The position numbers and the translations under genes were made by a program. The notes beneath the pieces were generated by a model that did not search any database, had not been told where the DNA came from, and saw nothing but the letters and a program-made list of their open reading frames with translations. Shown piece by piece: positions 14,101-24,775 of a stretch of 64,000 nt of DNA. The stretch spans positions 6,747,622-6,811,621 of the forward strand of contig NC_035164.2 in the NCBI RefSeq assembly GCF_001659605.2, written 5' to 3'. Source of the stretch: Manihot esculenta. Lineage: Eukaryota; Streptophyta; Magnoliopsida; Malpighiales; Euphorbiaceae. Numbering within the stretch: the first letter of the stretch is position 1; each line of letters starts with the position of its first letter.

Positions 14101-17100
14101 ATGTGTGAGTGTTTGTTATCTTAGTGAGCTTCAAACTGCATCATGATCTTCTATTATTAGATATGCCGGAAGAAATTGGTAATGCCAAACTACAAAGATG
14201 TTAATCATCTCATATACCTGAAAGAGGGAGCCACTGATAGATCCTAGTTAGTATTGAAAAATTGCAAGCCAACTAAATTACCTCACAATCACATGACCTA
14301 ACAATTTCTCTTTTGAAAAATTGCAGGCCAACTATGGTTCATGAGATAGTGAAACACATAGTGATAGATATCGATTGCAACTTTATAAAATTAGATGTAC
14401 AAATTTCTAAAGAAGGTTGGAAACGTAATCCAACTTTGGTGAAGGCATGTCACCTGGCCTAAGCAAGGCGACGGAGTGGCGCTTTGCCTCGGCTAGCGCC
14501 TTTAACAACACTATCTATATATGGAAGGAAGAACTCTCCTTTGTTTGTGCTTTCAATTTATATTGCTTGGTACTGTTAGTCCATTTTTTAACTGATTAGA
14601 TTCGTGACTAGTATTAAGTTTATGAATGTGCATGAGAAACTTATTTGGGCTAGATTAACAATAACCCCATTTTATAGGTACTTCAACCTTAATAATATTT
14701 TTATTCATATTCAAAAATCACATCTGCATTCATGAATTTAATCAATCCAAGAATAACTATGTATCCTCAACTCAAATCTTACATTTTAATTTCATTCATC
14801 CAAATGCAACATAAAGTCCAATAGGAATAAGATTTGAACATAAATTGTAGAAACTTCAAATCAAAAGAAGCAAAAGAAGCAAGACGAAATGGATTTTACA
14901 AGCTGGGTTAGCAAAATAAGTATGTTGGACGGGAAACAAGCAAAATGGGAGACTTTTATGAGGTAACAGCCATCTCAGCGGTCAGTGCAATAGCATCGTG
15001 GCTTGATCAGCCAAAATCTGTTATCATAATCATGATATTACTTTGCATCTGTAATTTGATTAAACAAAACTAAATTTTTATGTGAGAAGCCCCTTGTGCA
15101 GAAATCACAGGCTATCAATAGCAATCAAACAATAAACTACGTGGAAATTTTACCTGGAAATCCAGTCAGACAGAATCTCAGCATACGGAAGTAAATGGAA
15201 ATACTCGACAACAGAGGTGTGGATCCATTGGCCAGAACTCCTTACAAACAAAGGGCCCTGCAAGCTACTCAAGAAAAGTTGCTTTATCAGAAGATTCACA
15301 TGTTCTTTTCTTAATTATTCTGCATCTTAAAGTGCAGTCCAACTCCTACTGCAGAAAACAGAATTCAACAAATGTCATATAATATCATGTCTAATGTTGG
15401 AAGCGTCACAAATTGTGAAAGAACTATGGTTTTAAATAATGGTCACAGCTGCATTCGCGGTTGCAGTAATGGTTAATAGAAATAAGTCTATAATGATTGT
15501 AACATAATGGTACTAGCCTGTCGCTATTTCTTTTTTTCTTTTTTTGAAAACTTTGCAAAGTTCATGAAATTAAGTGGATATTCAAAGGTTACTCAAAATC
15601 CAAATAAAGACATTTCATTCTTAGACATCATTAGTATTAATCAATATAAACCAAAATAACCAATTGCATAGTAAAGAACTAATATGATTACTACCAAAAC
15701 GAGTATCTAGAAGGTTCTTGACTATCTTAACTTTGATATTGGAATTTGGAGCTTAGCTTGATGATATTGACAATACTGGATTGATGCATTACAATAAGTG
15801 AGGTAACTGTTGAGATACTTTCTGTAAATAGCTTAGATTTATAGTGATCCCTCTTTCTCTCTTCTTTTTCATCACTGGTTTAGTAACCGTTAAGCAACTA
15901 AACATTAATATTAAAATTAGGTTTTAAACTTGATATTTGATTTATGAAAATTATTTCAAGAGATAATTTCATGACTATTTATTTTTCTTCAATTGTATAA
16001 CTTAATTAATAAATTATGAAACAGATTTATCATAGTTTTTTAAATTAAAGAATTTTCTATTAATTTAAGTTGACTTATTTATGCATTCGATATATTAACA
16101 AAACAAATTCACTTTTATCTTTTAAAAAAGTACAGCTCAATTTCTTAAATTTTATCTTGCTGAAGCCTAAATTTATGCTTGGCAATTACTACTAAAGCCT
16201 AAAACTTTCTTTGACATTATTTTCTAATATTTATGTATTTACCAAAAAAAATTAAAAATAGCTAAAATTAGAGAGAAAAGAGAAACTCTTTGCTCTTCTT
16301 CACTTCGAACCGACTTGTCTATTTCACGATCTACGATCTCGAGCTCAAAATTTGTAGAAAAAACAAAGGATTTTCTTTATCACGGAGAAAACCGAGAGAA
16401 AGCTAAGAGAAAAAGGCAAATTACCAAAAGAGAAAATGAAGAGGAGATGAATGAATAAGCCAAAATATCCCTTTGCACATAAAAAGGGTTCCTTCCACTG
16501 CCTTTCATGTGAATGTTGTAAAGAAATGCCAAATACTCGGCCAAAAGTAATAACGGTTGTTATAACCTTTACTTACCAGACGGAAAATGTGTTACCTTTA
16601 AATGGGGTCATAACAGCCTTTACAGTTGCAGTCTCAAATTTTACTACTTCTGTCCCACAATATCTATCACTTAAGGCTTATACACCCAAACCAATAAGAC
16701 AAGTTAATAGCCTTAATTTTAGAAAAAAATATAATAATTTGCCTAAAATACCCTTTAGATGGTCATACTTTTTTCACATATTAGTATTAAATAATTTAAA
16801 GACTAGTAAGGATATATATGGAAAATAACACTTAATACTATCTGAAACTTCTCAAAGTGACAGATAATTTGCGACAAAAAAATTTTCTAAATTGACAATT
16901 ATTGTGGGAGGTAGTAACATACAAAGGCAGTAACGGTAATGCTAAGCTTATTTTTCCTTTAAATAACAGCCGATAATTATTTTTAACCATGAGAATGGCT
17001 GCCAAATAAATACTTTAAGGGCTCCTGCATTGTTATATACATGACAAGCAAAAAAATTGCAGGTGTTACAGCTGTTGCATATGATAATGGCTGTTATTGA

Positions 17101-20100
17101 CAGTTAGAAACAAGTAACTACTATTACCATGTGGATGCTTTTTAGTCTGGAGCAGAAGTGTAGACAACTTATTTCTATCTGGTTTCTACTTTCCACGGTC
17201 CCTCTTTGTTTCTCTCAACTTTTCAACTCAAGTTTTCCATTTTCTATAAAGCTCACTTCGTGATCTAAGATCATCAATTTTTATGGCATGAAACATTAGT
17301 TAGCCCCAATCTATAGGTCGTCTTTTTTTCTAATTTTGACCTATTTTTGAAATTACTTTTAGTAAAATACATAAGCAATTAGAAAATAACATAAAAAAAA
17401 TGCAAAGTTATTTTCAGTGTCAATATCATCAAGCTGTTGATTAAAGCTCCTAAATCATAGTCAAGATAATTAAAAGCGTCCTAAACACTCATTTGACAGT
17501 ATTAAGGTTAGTTCTTTACTATCTACATAATTATTTTACCTTTAAATTGATTAATGCTAATGATGTCCAAGATAATGAATTAAATTTAGTGTTTTTATTT
17601 GATATATTAATGCTTATTATTTAGTTGTGTAAATATGTGTTTGTTAGGGTCCCGTTTATAGGATCTAGTTATGGGTCTGCGTAATGAGTCTTTTGGCAAG
17701 GTAGGAGAAAGCAAGGATAGATTTTTCTTCTTGCGACCTATTTTGAAAAGTTGTCAGGCTCATCAGAGAGAACTTGTAATCTCCTAAATTTAAAGTACTC
17801 AAAGACTTTTTGGAAATTTTTCTAGCCTCCTACAAATTAGAATTTGAAAATAACTAAACAAAACATGGAAATAACTAAATAACTAAACAGAACATGGTGA
17901 CAGCATGCATAAGACCCATGATCTACTATGCATAGACCCATGATCTAAACCGCTACCCACTACTGCTTCAGTTGTGGATAACTAGCCAGTACCCACTACT
18001 GTGGTGGTTTGCTAACAGTGTTGCAATATGCAGTTACTCATTATGTTACAAGCATGTTTTCATTACTTGCAACTGTGCTTTAATCCCATGGATTGAACAC
18101 CATTTGCTGAAAACTCATCCCTAAATTAGATGAAGTCCATAACACATGCTCTCCATCTGTTTCTCCATTATGCTCTATTTAGGACCATAAAACATGACAA
18201 GTGGTGATTCCTTGGAAAAGTATCACAATATTACCTAATCAGGCATTGTTTAAAACCAACACAATAATCAATTAACCAGTACCACCAGCATCTAAAAAGT
18301 GATAATACAAGTGAAAATGAGGTAACCCAAATACCCAATATAAGCTTTTTCAAGGTCACCATCCAACGACCAGCATCATTTTCTCCACACCTTTTCATTC
18401 AGTATTTAGATCTAGGAGATAATGATTAAAAAATTGAACTAAAAGAACCACATAAATCATGATGCTTGTGTAATAAATTTTACCTAAAGAAAAACAGGTT
18501 CTGCTTGCACAGAGCAACATGTCATTTCATACTCCTCTCTTATCCATTTTCTCAAGATGCACCAAAATCCACCACAAGAAAGTTTAAAATAAAGATTTGC
18601 AAGGAATTTTTCGCAAATAAAAGATACGCAAAGGATTTCCAAGAATTTTGGATTTAGAAAGGAAAAAAAATGAAGTCAGAAAACCTGCAGAACCTTTATG
18701 TCCAAACTAATAACCAATAGAAAAGCAAGTTCTTGATAGTATAACACCAATCAGTATTAAAAATTAATGCTAGGCTTGCATATCAGTTAGGTATCTGGCT
18801 ATCTGCACAAGAACAAACATATAAAGGTTTGTGCAGAATTATCTTTTATATACTTCAAAAAATTACATAGAGTTTCATGTGCATAAACTTGCATATAATT
18901 TTACAATAAACACCTCCAGCAAATGTCCAGTATCTCAGTTGATGGTGTTTAGGAGATGCCTCTCAGAAAATTAAATTTAATATATGTGTGCACACACACA
19001 GACACATATATTGTTAAAATGCTTGCTCTAACAGGGTGCAGTTTATTCATTATCATATGCAATACTGTGCCCAAGCAAAGAAAAAGTTGACAAATTCAAA
19101 CTACAAGTCAAAATGCATCTCATCTCTGATAAAAAAAGGCATTATTAAGGAAAAAACAAAGGCATTAAGAAAGTGAAAGATAAGGCTGTGCTATAACTAA
19201 ACCTGCTAATAGCATCTTTAATGGGAATTTGGGTAATATGATTGTTTGGTTGAGTGCACTGCATTATATAAAAGCAGGCAGCTGCCTTTTCTTTACTTGT
19301 AGAATATACAACATGTTTCTCCAAAACCACAAGATCTCTCTCATTAATACCTGTTAGCCAGACAAGAATCATTTCAATTACAAACTTACCCTAAAGATTC
19401 AATAAAATACACGACCATAATAATAAGTAAACACACTAACTTACAGGCCATGGCAGGACACAGTCACTAATCCAATCATATAGAGAGATTAATAAATTTA
19501 ATTTGAAATGAGAGCCTAACTAACAAGCTAGAGCAGGGTACAGCAACTAAACACATCAGCTTGATTGATAGCTTGAATTCAATCAATAAAAAGCAAATGA
19601 ACTAATCTACATAAACAAATACCAGCGGAAGCTAAATTGTTGATCAATCACCTGTTGCTACCTTGATAGCTGAAAATGCACGTTGCTTATGACCTGCATC
19701 ATTAGCACCCAACTCATTTCTCAATGGTTTTCTAATAAATCTTCTCTTTTTGTCCACTTCATTTGAAACTATGCTACCCTTTGAATTGTCATTAGAAAGT
19801 TCCAAGTCTTGCTCAATAATTGACCAAACCCCTTCAGTGATGGAACCAAATTGCAGCAAGCAATTCTCCTTTCTCAAATCTATTAGAAAAACTGCAACTT
19901 TGGAAATTGGCCATCCCTCTATACTTGGAGAAATTTTGGAAGCATCTAAACTTGTAGCTATATCACATGCATCCATAATCTTTTTCTCTGTTAGTGAAAG
20001 CTGTTTTTCCATGTCATCCAGCTCAGCGTCATCAGATAGTTGCATCAACTTCATATGAACCAATAAGGTGGGTCTTAAAATTACAGCCAACTTGCAGAAG

Positions 20101-21236
20101 TTCTCAAAGCCTAAAAATTCTAGATGCATATGCTGCTTCCTGTAGTAATAGTTGTACAGCAACACAACTGCATGGATCTGAAGGAAATCAATTGCAACAG
20201 CAAAAAAGAGCAGTTAAAGAGTGAACAATAACTAAACCTAGACCATTGGATATTGTCCCACAAAGAACAATACCTAAAGATGATATTTAAATATGAATGC
20301 AATAGACCTCCAGCAAAATGGAAATATGGAAAGTGGAAAACAGGATGAGGAAATACACTAAAAAAATAAGTATCTGTCCATTTTTACTTCCTGGAAAGTG
20401 GAAAACAGCATGAGCAAGTACACTAAAAAATGAGTATCTAATCCATTTTCGCTCTCACTCAGACCTATAATGCAAATAGCCATAACATATTATCAGTCAA
20501 AACACTAATCAGGACTTTTTTTTCCACTTAATATTGCTAAGTACGCTGATTTATGAGAGAAGTAGAGCATGTTCAAAGGAGGAACTTAGTATAAGGATGT
20601 TAAGCTTCTTTGGAGTATTGTGGCATGAGGAAAAGGAATGGCAAAAGTCGGTGTCCAGCAGAGCAATATCTAAAAATACCTATTAAAAGGAGGAACCATA
20701 AACAAGAATGGACACTTTGATATTTAACACCCTTTTACATGAAAATCAAGTACATCCTAGATTTATGGAAAACTTCTTCAACCAGAAAAAAGGAAGAGCA
20801 AGAAAACAATCTTCAGAGTTCAGAGCCTCCAAAAAAGTTTAACAACTGAAAGCGCACTCCATCTGAGCAGATCAAGAAAGACAAAAGCAACTCCCTAGGT
20901 GATTCATCAGTGAAAAACATGTAAGTAGCAAAAAATACGGTATTGTAACAGTTCACTAAGATTGTTGACATTATAAAACTTAAGCTAAAAACTTTAACAC
21001 AACAAACATGTTTGGCAGAGGTCATATGCTTTTGGAATAAGACTGATTTACAGAAGAAAGAATCAAAGGTGGCAAGCAAATGAGACCTGTTTTGCAACTA
21101 ATTCCTGATCCAATTGTGATGGAGTGTCCCTTGCTGAAGACTTCGAAGGTAGTTTTGGATCAATAAAGTATTCCAACAATGTACTAAGAGCATCCTCAGT
21201 TGGACAGGGATCTGCTGAGACCATGACCTCTGACAT
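5170..21236 (-). CDS. Unrecognised plant gene, seven exons, 3' end missing
   Basis: Exons on the minus strand are 21236-21087 (start codon, MSEVMVSADP), 20177-19652, 19350-19203, 15264-15154, 6669-6538, 6436-6088 and 5385-5170. All have AG/GT borders and the reading phase is kept across every junction, giving 544 codons. The second exon is the most gene-like part, with NYYYRKQHMHLEFLGFENF and a later GWPISKVAVFLIDLRKENC segment. Exons 5 and 6 are hydrophilic and acidic and look disordered; exon 7 is a helical Lys/Arg/Gln segment. I do not recognise the family and assign no function. At 5169 there is a good donor (GTATGA); read through, it gives a stop two codons on, so the protein either ends at 5164 or continues into exons beyond the inserted LTR. 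Introns hold most of the transposons in this part; intron 4 alone is about 8.5 kb. Confidence 0.6.
5386..6087 (-). other. Intron 6 of the minus-strand gene
   Basis: About 700 bp of AT-rich DNA between exons 7 and 6. I see no repeat or second gene in it. Confidence 0.5.
7966..8560 (+). repeat. Dispersed direct repeat, left copy
   Basis: About 500-600 bp recur at 11890-12490 with many small differences. Shared landmarks are GATGGTTTTACCAATCTGAG, GAGGAGCAACGGCAC, and CTAAATTGGTTCAATTCATT near the end. The two copies flank the copia element in the same orientation. I find no coding sense in either. Confidence 0.7.
8819..9012 (-). repeat. 3' LTR of the copia element
   Basis: A 194-bp segment starting TGAAGAATTTTTTTAG and ending GGTCAACA. 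It matches 11244-11435 over its full length with scattered differences. In element direction (minus) this is the 3' LTR, preceded by a short purine run (GAGAGGAAT). Confidence 0.85.
9267..9581 (-). pseudogene. Copia RNase H remnant
   Basis: The minus-strand frame contains the copia hallmark FTDADWAGSLDDRRSTSGYC, with the catalytic Asp of RNase H, preceded by AVFCILRYLK. It is separated from the RT piece (9679-10239) by stops and a small deletion, so it is not expressed as an enzyme. Confidence 0.85.
9679..10239 (-). pseudogene. Copia reverse transcriptase remnant
   Basis: The frame shows QFDVKNVFLHG (copia QxDVKxAFLxG), then KKLLYGLKQS, then the polymerase active site YVDDIVLTG and FEIKNLGKLQYFLGIEI. 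These are the copia RT blocks in the right order. The first block has Asn where copia RTs usually have Ala, and stops border both ends. Confidence 0.88.
10608..11034 (-). pseudogene. Copia gag/protease remnant
   Basis: The minus strand carries WIIDSGANRHMTG, the aspartic protease motif DSGA of copia elements, near 10610-10650. The sequence upstream in element direction (10660-11034) is open in two frames but has no clear gag motif. Integrase between this and the RT is absent, which accounts for the small size of the element. Confidence 0.6.
11244..11435 (-). repeat. 5' LTR of the copia element
   Basis: A 192-bp counterpart of 8819-9012. It is followed directly on the plus side by the TSD TGTAT. 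In element direction the primer binding site begins right after it. Confidence 0.85.
11890..12490 (+). repeat. Dispersed direct repeat, right copy
   Basis: The partner of 7966-8560, in the same orientation, with a few extra short insertions. Because the two copies differ at many positions, they duplicated well before the present, or they are two members of an unnamed repeat family. Confidence 0.7.
13006..13773 (-). mobile_element. LTR-retroelement fragment: LTR, primer site and broken gag
   Basis: On the minus strand an LTR-like segment (13773-13421) starts near TGTTGGGATG and ends with CCCTAACA. It is followed by TTTGGTATCAAAGC, which resembles an initiator-tRNA-Met primer site. Past it is an interrupted frame with a coiled-coil gag-like start and the piece MREDLQAFMKAVLMDGGK (13194-13006). 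Stops and frameshifts break it and no second LTR was found to the left. Confidence 0.5.
15426..16990. repeat. Candidate terminal-inverted-repeat element
   Basis: The left end ATGGTTTTAAATAATGG and the reverse complement of the right end ATGGTTAAAAATAATTAT match at most positions, and both continue into a GCTG word. The 1.56 kb between them is noncoding; the open frame at 16451-16828 shows no domain. No clean target duplication was found, so the element class is open. Confidence 0.35.
16991..19202 (-). other. Rest of intron 3 of the minus-strand gene
   Basis: AT-rich noncoding DNA. A short TG/CA alternating segment occurs near 18981-19010. I see no gene or LTR structure. Confidence 0.4.
20328..20460 (+). 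repeat. 65-bp tandem duplication in intron 1
   Basis: GGAAAGTGGAAAACAG starts at 20328 and again at 20393, followed in both copies by GATGAG/CATGAG and then a run of ACACTAAAAAA. Two copies differ at a few bases. The remainder of intron 1 (20178-21086) has nothing recognisable. Confidence 0.8.
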
Positions 21237-23337
21237 AATTACAAGCAGAAATCACTCTCCAATTGTTATATCTACAATGGTAAAGAAAACATAGAATTTG
21301 GGCTCAGCTCCTAGAGTTTACCCCTCCAGAAAAAGCCTATAAAGAAAGGGAAAGAAGAAGAAGAAGAAAACTCATATGATAGCTCAACAGAAACTTTCAT
21401 TAACACCGAATACTTCCCCACACCCTGTTTATTTAAATAGACTAACTATATGCAGCCTGATCATTTCACAGCAAAAATTCGTCGTAACTTTCAGCTTATG
21501 AGCAATTTCCTACCTTAAACATAAAATAATGCACCTAAAACCAATTTTCTCTAAAAAATTTGTAGTAAGTAGTAAAACAAAAACCAAAGTTAGTTTAACA
21601 ATTATTCCCACTTAAATGCAACGGCTATCTCTTTGTCCCTTCTTCCTTTAATTCTTCATTTTAAGATCATGTTGAGAAACAAATATAGAATCAAAACCCA
21701 ATTTCTGCTCCATTTTAAGAAAAAAAAAATTCCCAAAACTTATTGGCAATGGTATTCAATCGACTAGATGACCAAAACATCTAAGCCTTTGTGAATCTTT
21801 TCCATTTTAACACAATCATTTAGTTTTAACAATTTTAGTTTAGACTAACCTTATGATCCATATTGTTAAAAATTTTGGCTAATTAATGAGGAAGAAAGGA
21901 AACATACATGAAAAGCTTTAGGCAGTTCAATTAATATATATTTTACACCTAAAACCCCAAACTAGGGTCAGAGCAAAAGAAAGTAACAATTTTTGAAAGA
22001 AAATCAGGGTCTTTACATATTTAACAAAACCCACTTACGCAAATAAAGCAATCAAGAAACTAATGATCCATAGAGACAAGAGAGTGATAATGCCTTACTC
22101 AAGTGGAAAAGCACAAGCTTCAAATACAAAAATCTCTCAATTTGCAGAGAGAAGGCAACGAGCTTGGATGAGGGCTTCCACAATAGAGAGGAAAAAAGAG
22201 AAACAGTGTCTCTGTGGGTGCTTTGTGTGTGTTAATTATTAGTGTTATTATGAGAAAAGCGCCAAAGAATGAAGCGTTACGCTTCTCTGTGGACTATGGA
22301 GACCGGAGAATGACCGGCTGAGCCCATCTAAAAATTTATTAATCAGTTTTTTAATTTTAAAAGATAAGGTCGTATTAAAAAAATTAATTAATTATTTATT
22401 TAATTTTTATAATATAAAAAAATTTAATTAATTTTTTAATTTTTATAAAAATATATACTACATAATTTTTCTATAATTAAAATATTTTTATTTTTTAAAC
22501 ATTTTTTAAAATAAAAATTAAAAATTAAAAGAAAAAATTAAAATCTCTTAAATTTATTGAAATGTATTTCCGTAAATACTATTTTTTCAACACTTAATTA
22601 TTAATATTATAATTAATTAAAATATAATATTACGATTAAGTAGAATTTATCAAAACTATAAAATCAATGATGAAAAATTAGTTATAAAATATAATGAGAT
22701 GGGTTTTTAAGTTAAATTTTAAAAAATTTTAAAAATTATTTAATATATTTTTTAAAACATATCATCCTAATTAATTTTTATTAAAATTAAATAGTAATTT
22801 TCTCTTTATTTAATTTATACTGTTATTTTTATTCTTTTAATTTTTAACATTTTTTATGCAATTCCAAATATATATACATTGTGCGAGTCCTTCTTCTTTT
22901 TCTTTATTTTTTTTCTTTTGTGAATTAAATTTTCTTTCCTTTCTCTCTTTAATTCTATATTAAAATTATTAATTTTTCTTTTGAAATATTTTTTTAAAGC
23001 AAACATAGGAGAATCTCATTCATCAAATAAAATGAGTATCCATATAAATGAAAAATGAAACAGATAACCCTTTTCTGAATACTATAAATAAATGGAAATT
23101 ATATTTTAATTTCTAAATATTAACATATAATTAAAATAATTTAATTGAATTTTAAAATAAAATAAGATATAAAAAATAAAAATTCTCGCCGAATAAACTA
23201 TATTGAATTAAATTAAATCAAATCTGTTCAATTTAATTTAATTTTTATCTAAAATTAATTCAATTTAATTTTTAATGTATTTAATTTGATTTAATTTAAA
23301 ATTAAATCTACTCAACAATGACTCTAATAACCGTCAG
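21237..23337. other. 5' flank of the minus-strand gene, then very AT-rich DNA
   Basis: From 21237 to about 22260 lies the presumed 5' UTR and promoter side of the minus-strand gene; a 5' UTR intron is likely but I cannot place it. From 22330 to 23337 the DNA is extremely AT-rich, made of TTAATT and TTTAAA words, with no coding. It ends exactly at the virus integration edge. Confidence 0.45.
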
Positions 23338-23588
23338 AAATTAATTTTATTAGAGAACCAAACTGCATTATCAAACTCCAATAAAAGAAAATAAATTAAT
23401 CATTACAGAAATTGCACTGTTTTATTAATAATGTTTTATTAATAATGTTTATCCTATTAAGTCGTCCATATTCGAAATAACTTGTGTTCCAATAATACGG
23501 TGTCGTTAGTACTGTTTTATTAATAATGTTTTATTAATAATGTTTTATTAATAAACATTAACAAAAAAAAAATCAGCATCGTCTACGT
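23338..23588 (+). repeat. Left terminal repeat of the integrated virus
   Basis: It contains the last codons of the movement-protein frame and the AT-rich spacer before the coat frame. Against the right copy it has one A/G difference near 23386 and one extra 14-bp unit TTTTATTAATAATG. The match stops sharply at both ends. Confidence 0.92.
23432..23565 (+). repeat. 14-bp tandem repeats in the viral spacer
   Basis: TTTTATTAATAATG recurs in two clusters, before and after a unique 60-bp stretch (TCCTATTAAGTCG onward). The left viral terminus has one unit more than the right. It is probably noncoding spacer between movement and coat frames. Confidence 0.85.
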
Positions 23589-23601
23589 TCAAACTGACTA
23601 T

Positions 23602-24775
23602 ATGTCAGATTCAAACCGGGGGAAAAGGGACATATTTTTACACACCTATTCCAGAAAAGAACAAAGTTTAATCAAGAAACAATTCTTTGCATTTTGCGAA
23701 CAAGTAAAACAAACTATACCATTTTTTACATATCTCAAATATTTCCATGAAAAGAAATTAAATATATTAGAAAAGAAAATACATAAATGGCACAAAGTGA
23801 ATAATGCAGGAGAACCGAGTGACCTATGTCATGAGTGTGAAAGACCACCAATGGATAGGATATTCTTTAAAAAGAACCAAATAGCTCATGGAATGCAATC
23901 AATAGTAGATACAACAAATATAGCAAAAAATCACATAAGGGATATCACTTTACAAAATAATTGGACCAATGTATCATTACATATTATAGGACAACAATTA
24001 GATAGAATGGAAGAAAAAATAGATAGAAATCATGAAGAAATTACAAATATAGAACATATAGAAATACCACAAGCACCATCACCTATAACACCCAAACCAA
24101 ATACTATATATTTATCTCAAAGATATAATAATGCAAAACCATATGATATAGACTCTTCTAAAAAACAAGTAAACAAACCTTTTACAAAAATGATACCACC
24201 TTCAAAAAACCCCATAGATATAACAACTTTAAAACCAAAAACAGAGTTAAATGATATGTCAAAATTATTACAAAAGATTATAAGCGAACAAAATACTTCA
24301 CTAAAATTTAAAACGACAAGCGGTATTAAAATAAATGAACCCATACAAACTCCAAGCAATACACCAAGCAATAGTACCAGTAAAGATAAAAATAAAATAA
24401 CTATTTTAACCGAATATAATGAAACTTCTTCATCTGAAGATGAGACTATAGACAATCCCTTAGAAGCATCAGACTCTGATCAAGAAGACAATATTCCTGT
24501 AAATACAATAGGAAGAAATTATGATAAAAGACCAGATGATTTAAAAATATTAGACATAAAACAAAAACAATATAATGCAAAAAATATTTATGAATGGAAT
24601 ATAGATGATATGTCTGAAATTGAAATTATACAAATAACTAAGGAGATGGTAATTGTTGGAAATATATATAAACAAAGAGTTGGAGTTACTGAACGTGAAG
24701 CAGCTGAAAATATAATATTAGGTTTTACAGGAGAACTAAGAACTTGGTGGGACAAATTATTAAGTGATGAAATAA
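23602..24775 (+). pseudogene. Viral coat-polymerase polyprotein, N-terminal part
   Basis: The frame opens at 23602 and is open until the nested LTR begins. Early residues include a CHEC cysteine pair (about residue 74); around 140-155 there is a predicted coiled coil (QLDRMEEKIDRNHEEI), then a Ser/Pro/Thr-rich linker and an acidic stretch (about 270-300). At the end it enters the coat core, with GFTGELRTWWDKLLS just before the break; this Trp-rich motif recurs in caulimovirid coat proteins. A G-rich purine tract at 23618-23630 could serve as plus-strand primer. The frame resumes in phase at 27083 once the inserted LTR and its target duplication are discounted. Confidence 0.85.

Larger units (their letters stand above)
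6670..15153 (-). other. Giant intron 4 carrying several transposons
   Basis: The intron runs from the donor after exon 15264-15154 to the acceptor before 6669. The part 6670-7960 is AT-rich with no feature I can name, apart from short CA and TA runs near 6900 and 7800. After that come the duplicated repeat, the copia element and an LTR with gag debris, listed separately. The part 13774-15153 has a TATA-like CTATAAATAGG at 14001 that may belong to another LTR fragment. Confidence 0.5.

Noticed and set aside
22330..23337. AT-rich stretch as a possible matrix attachment or origin
   Set aside because: Only base composition supports it; no specific motif was seen.
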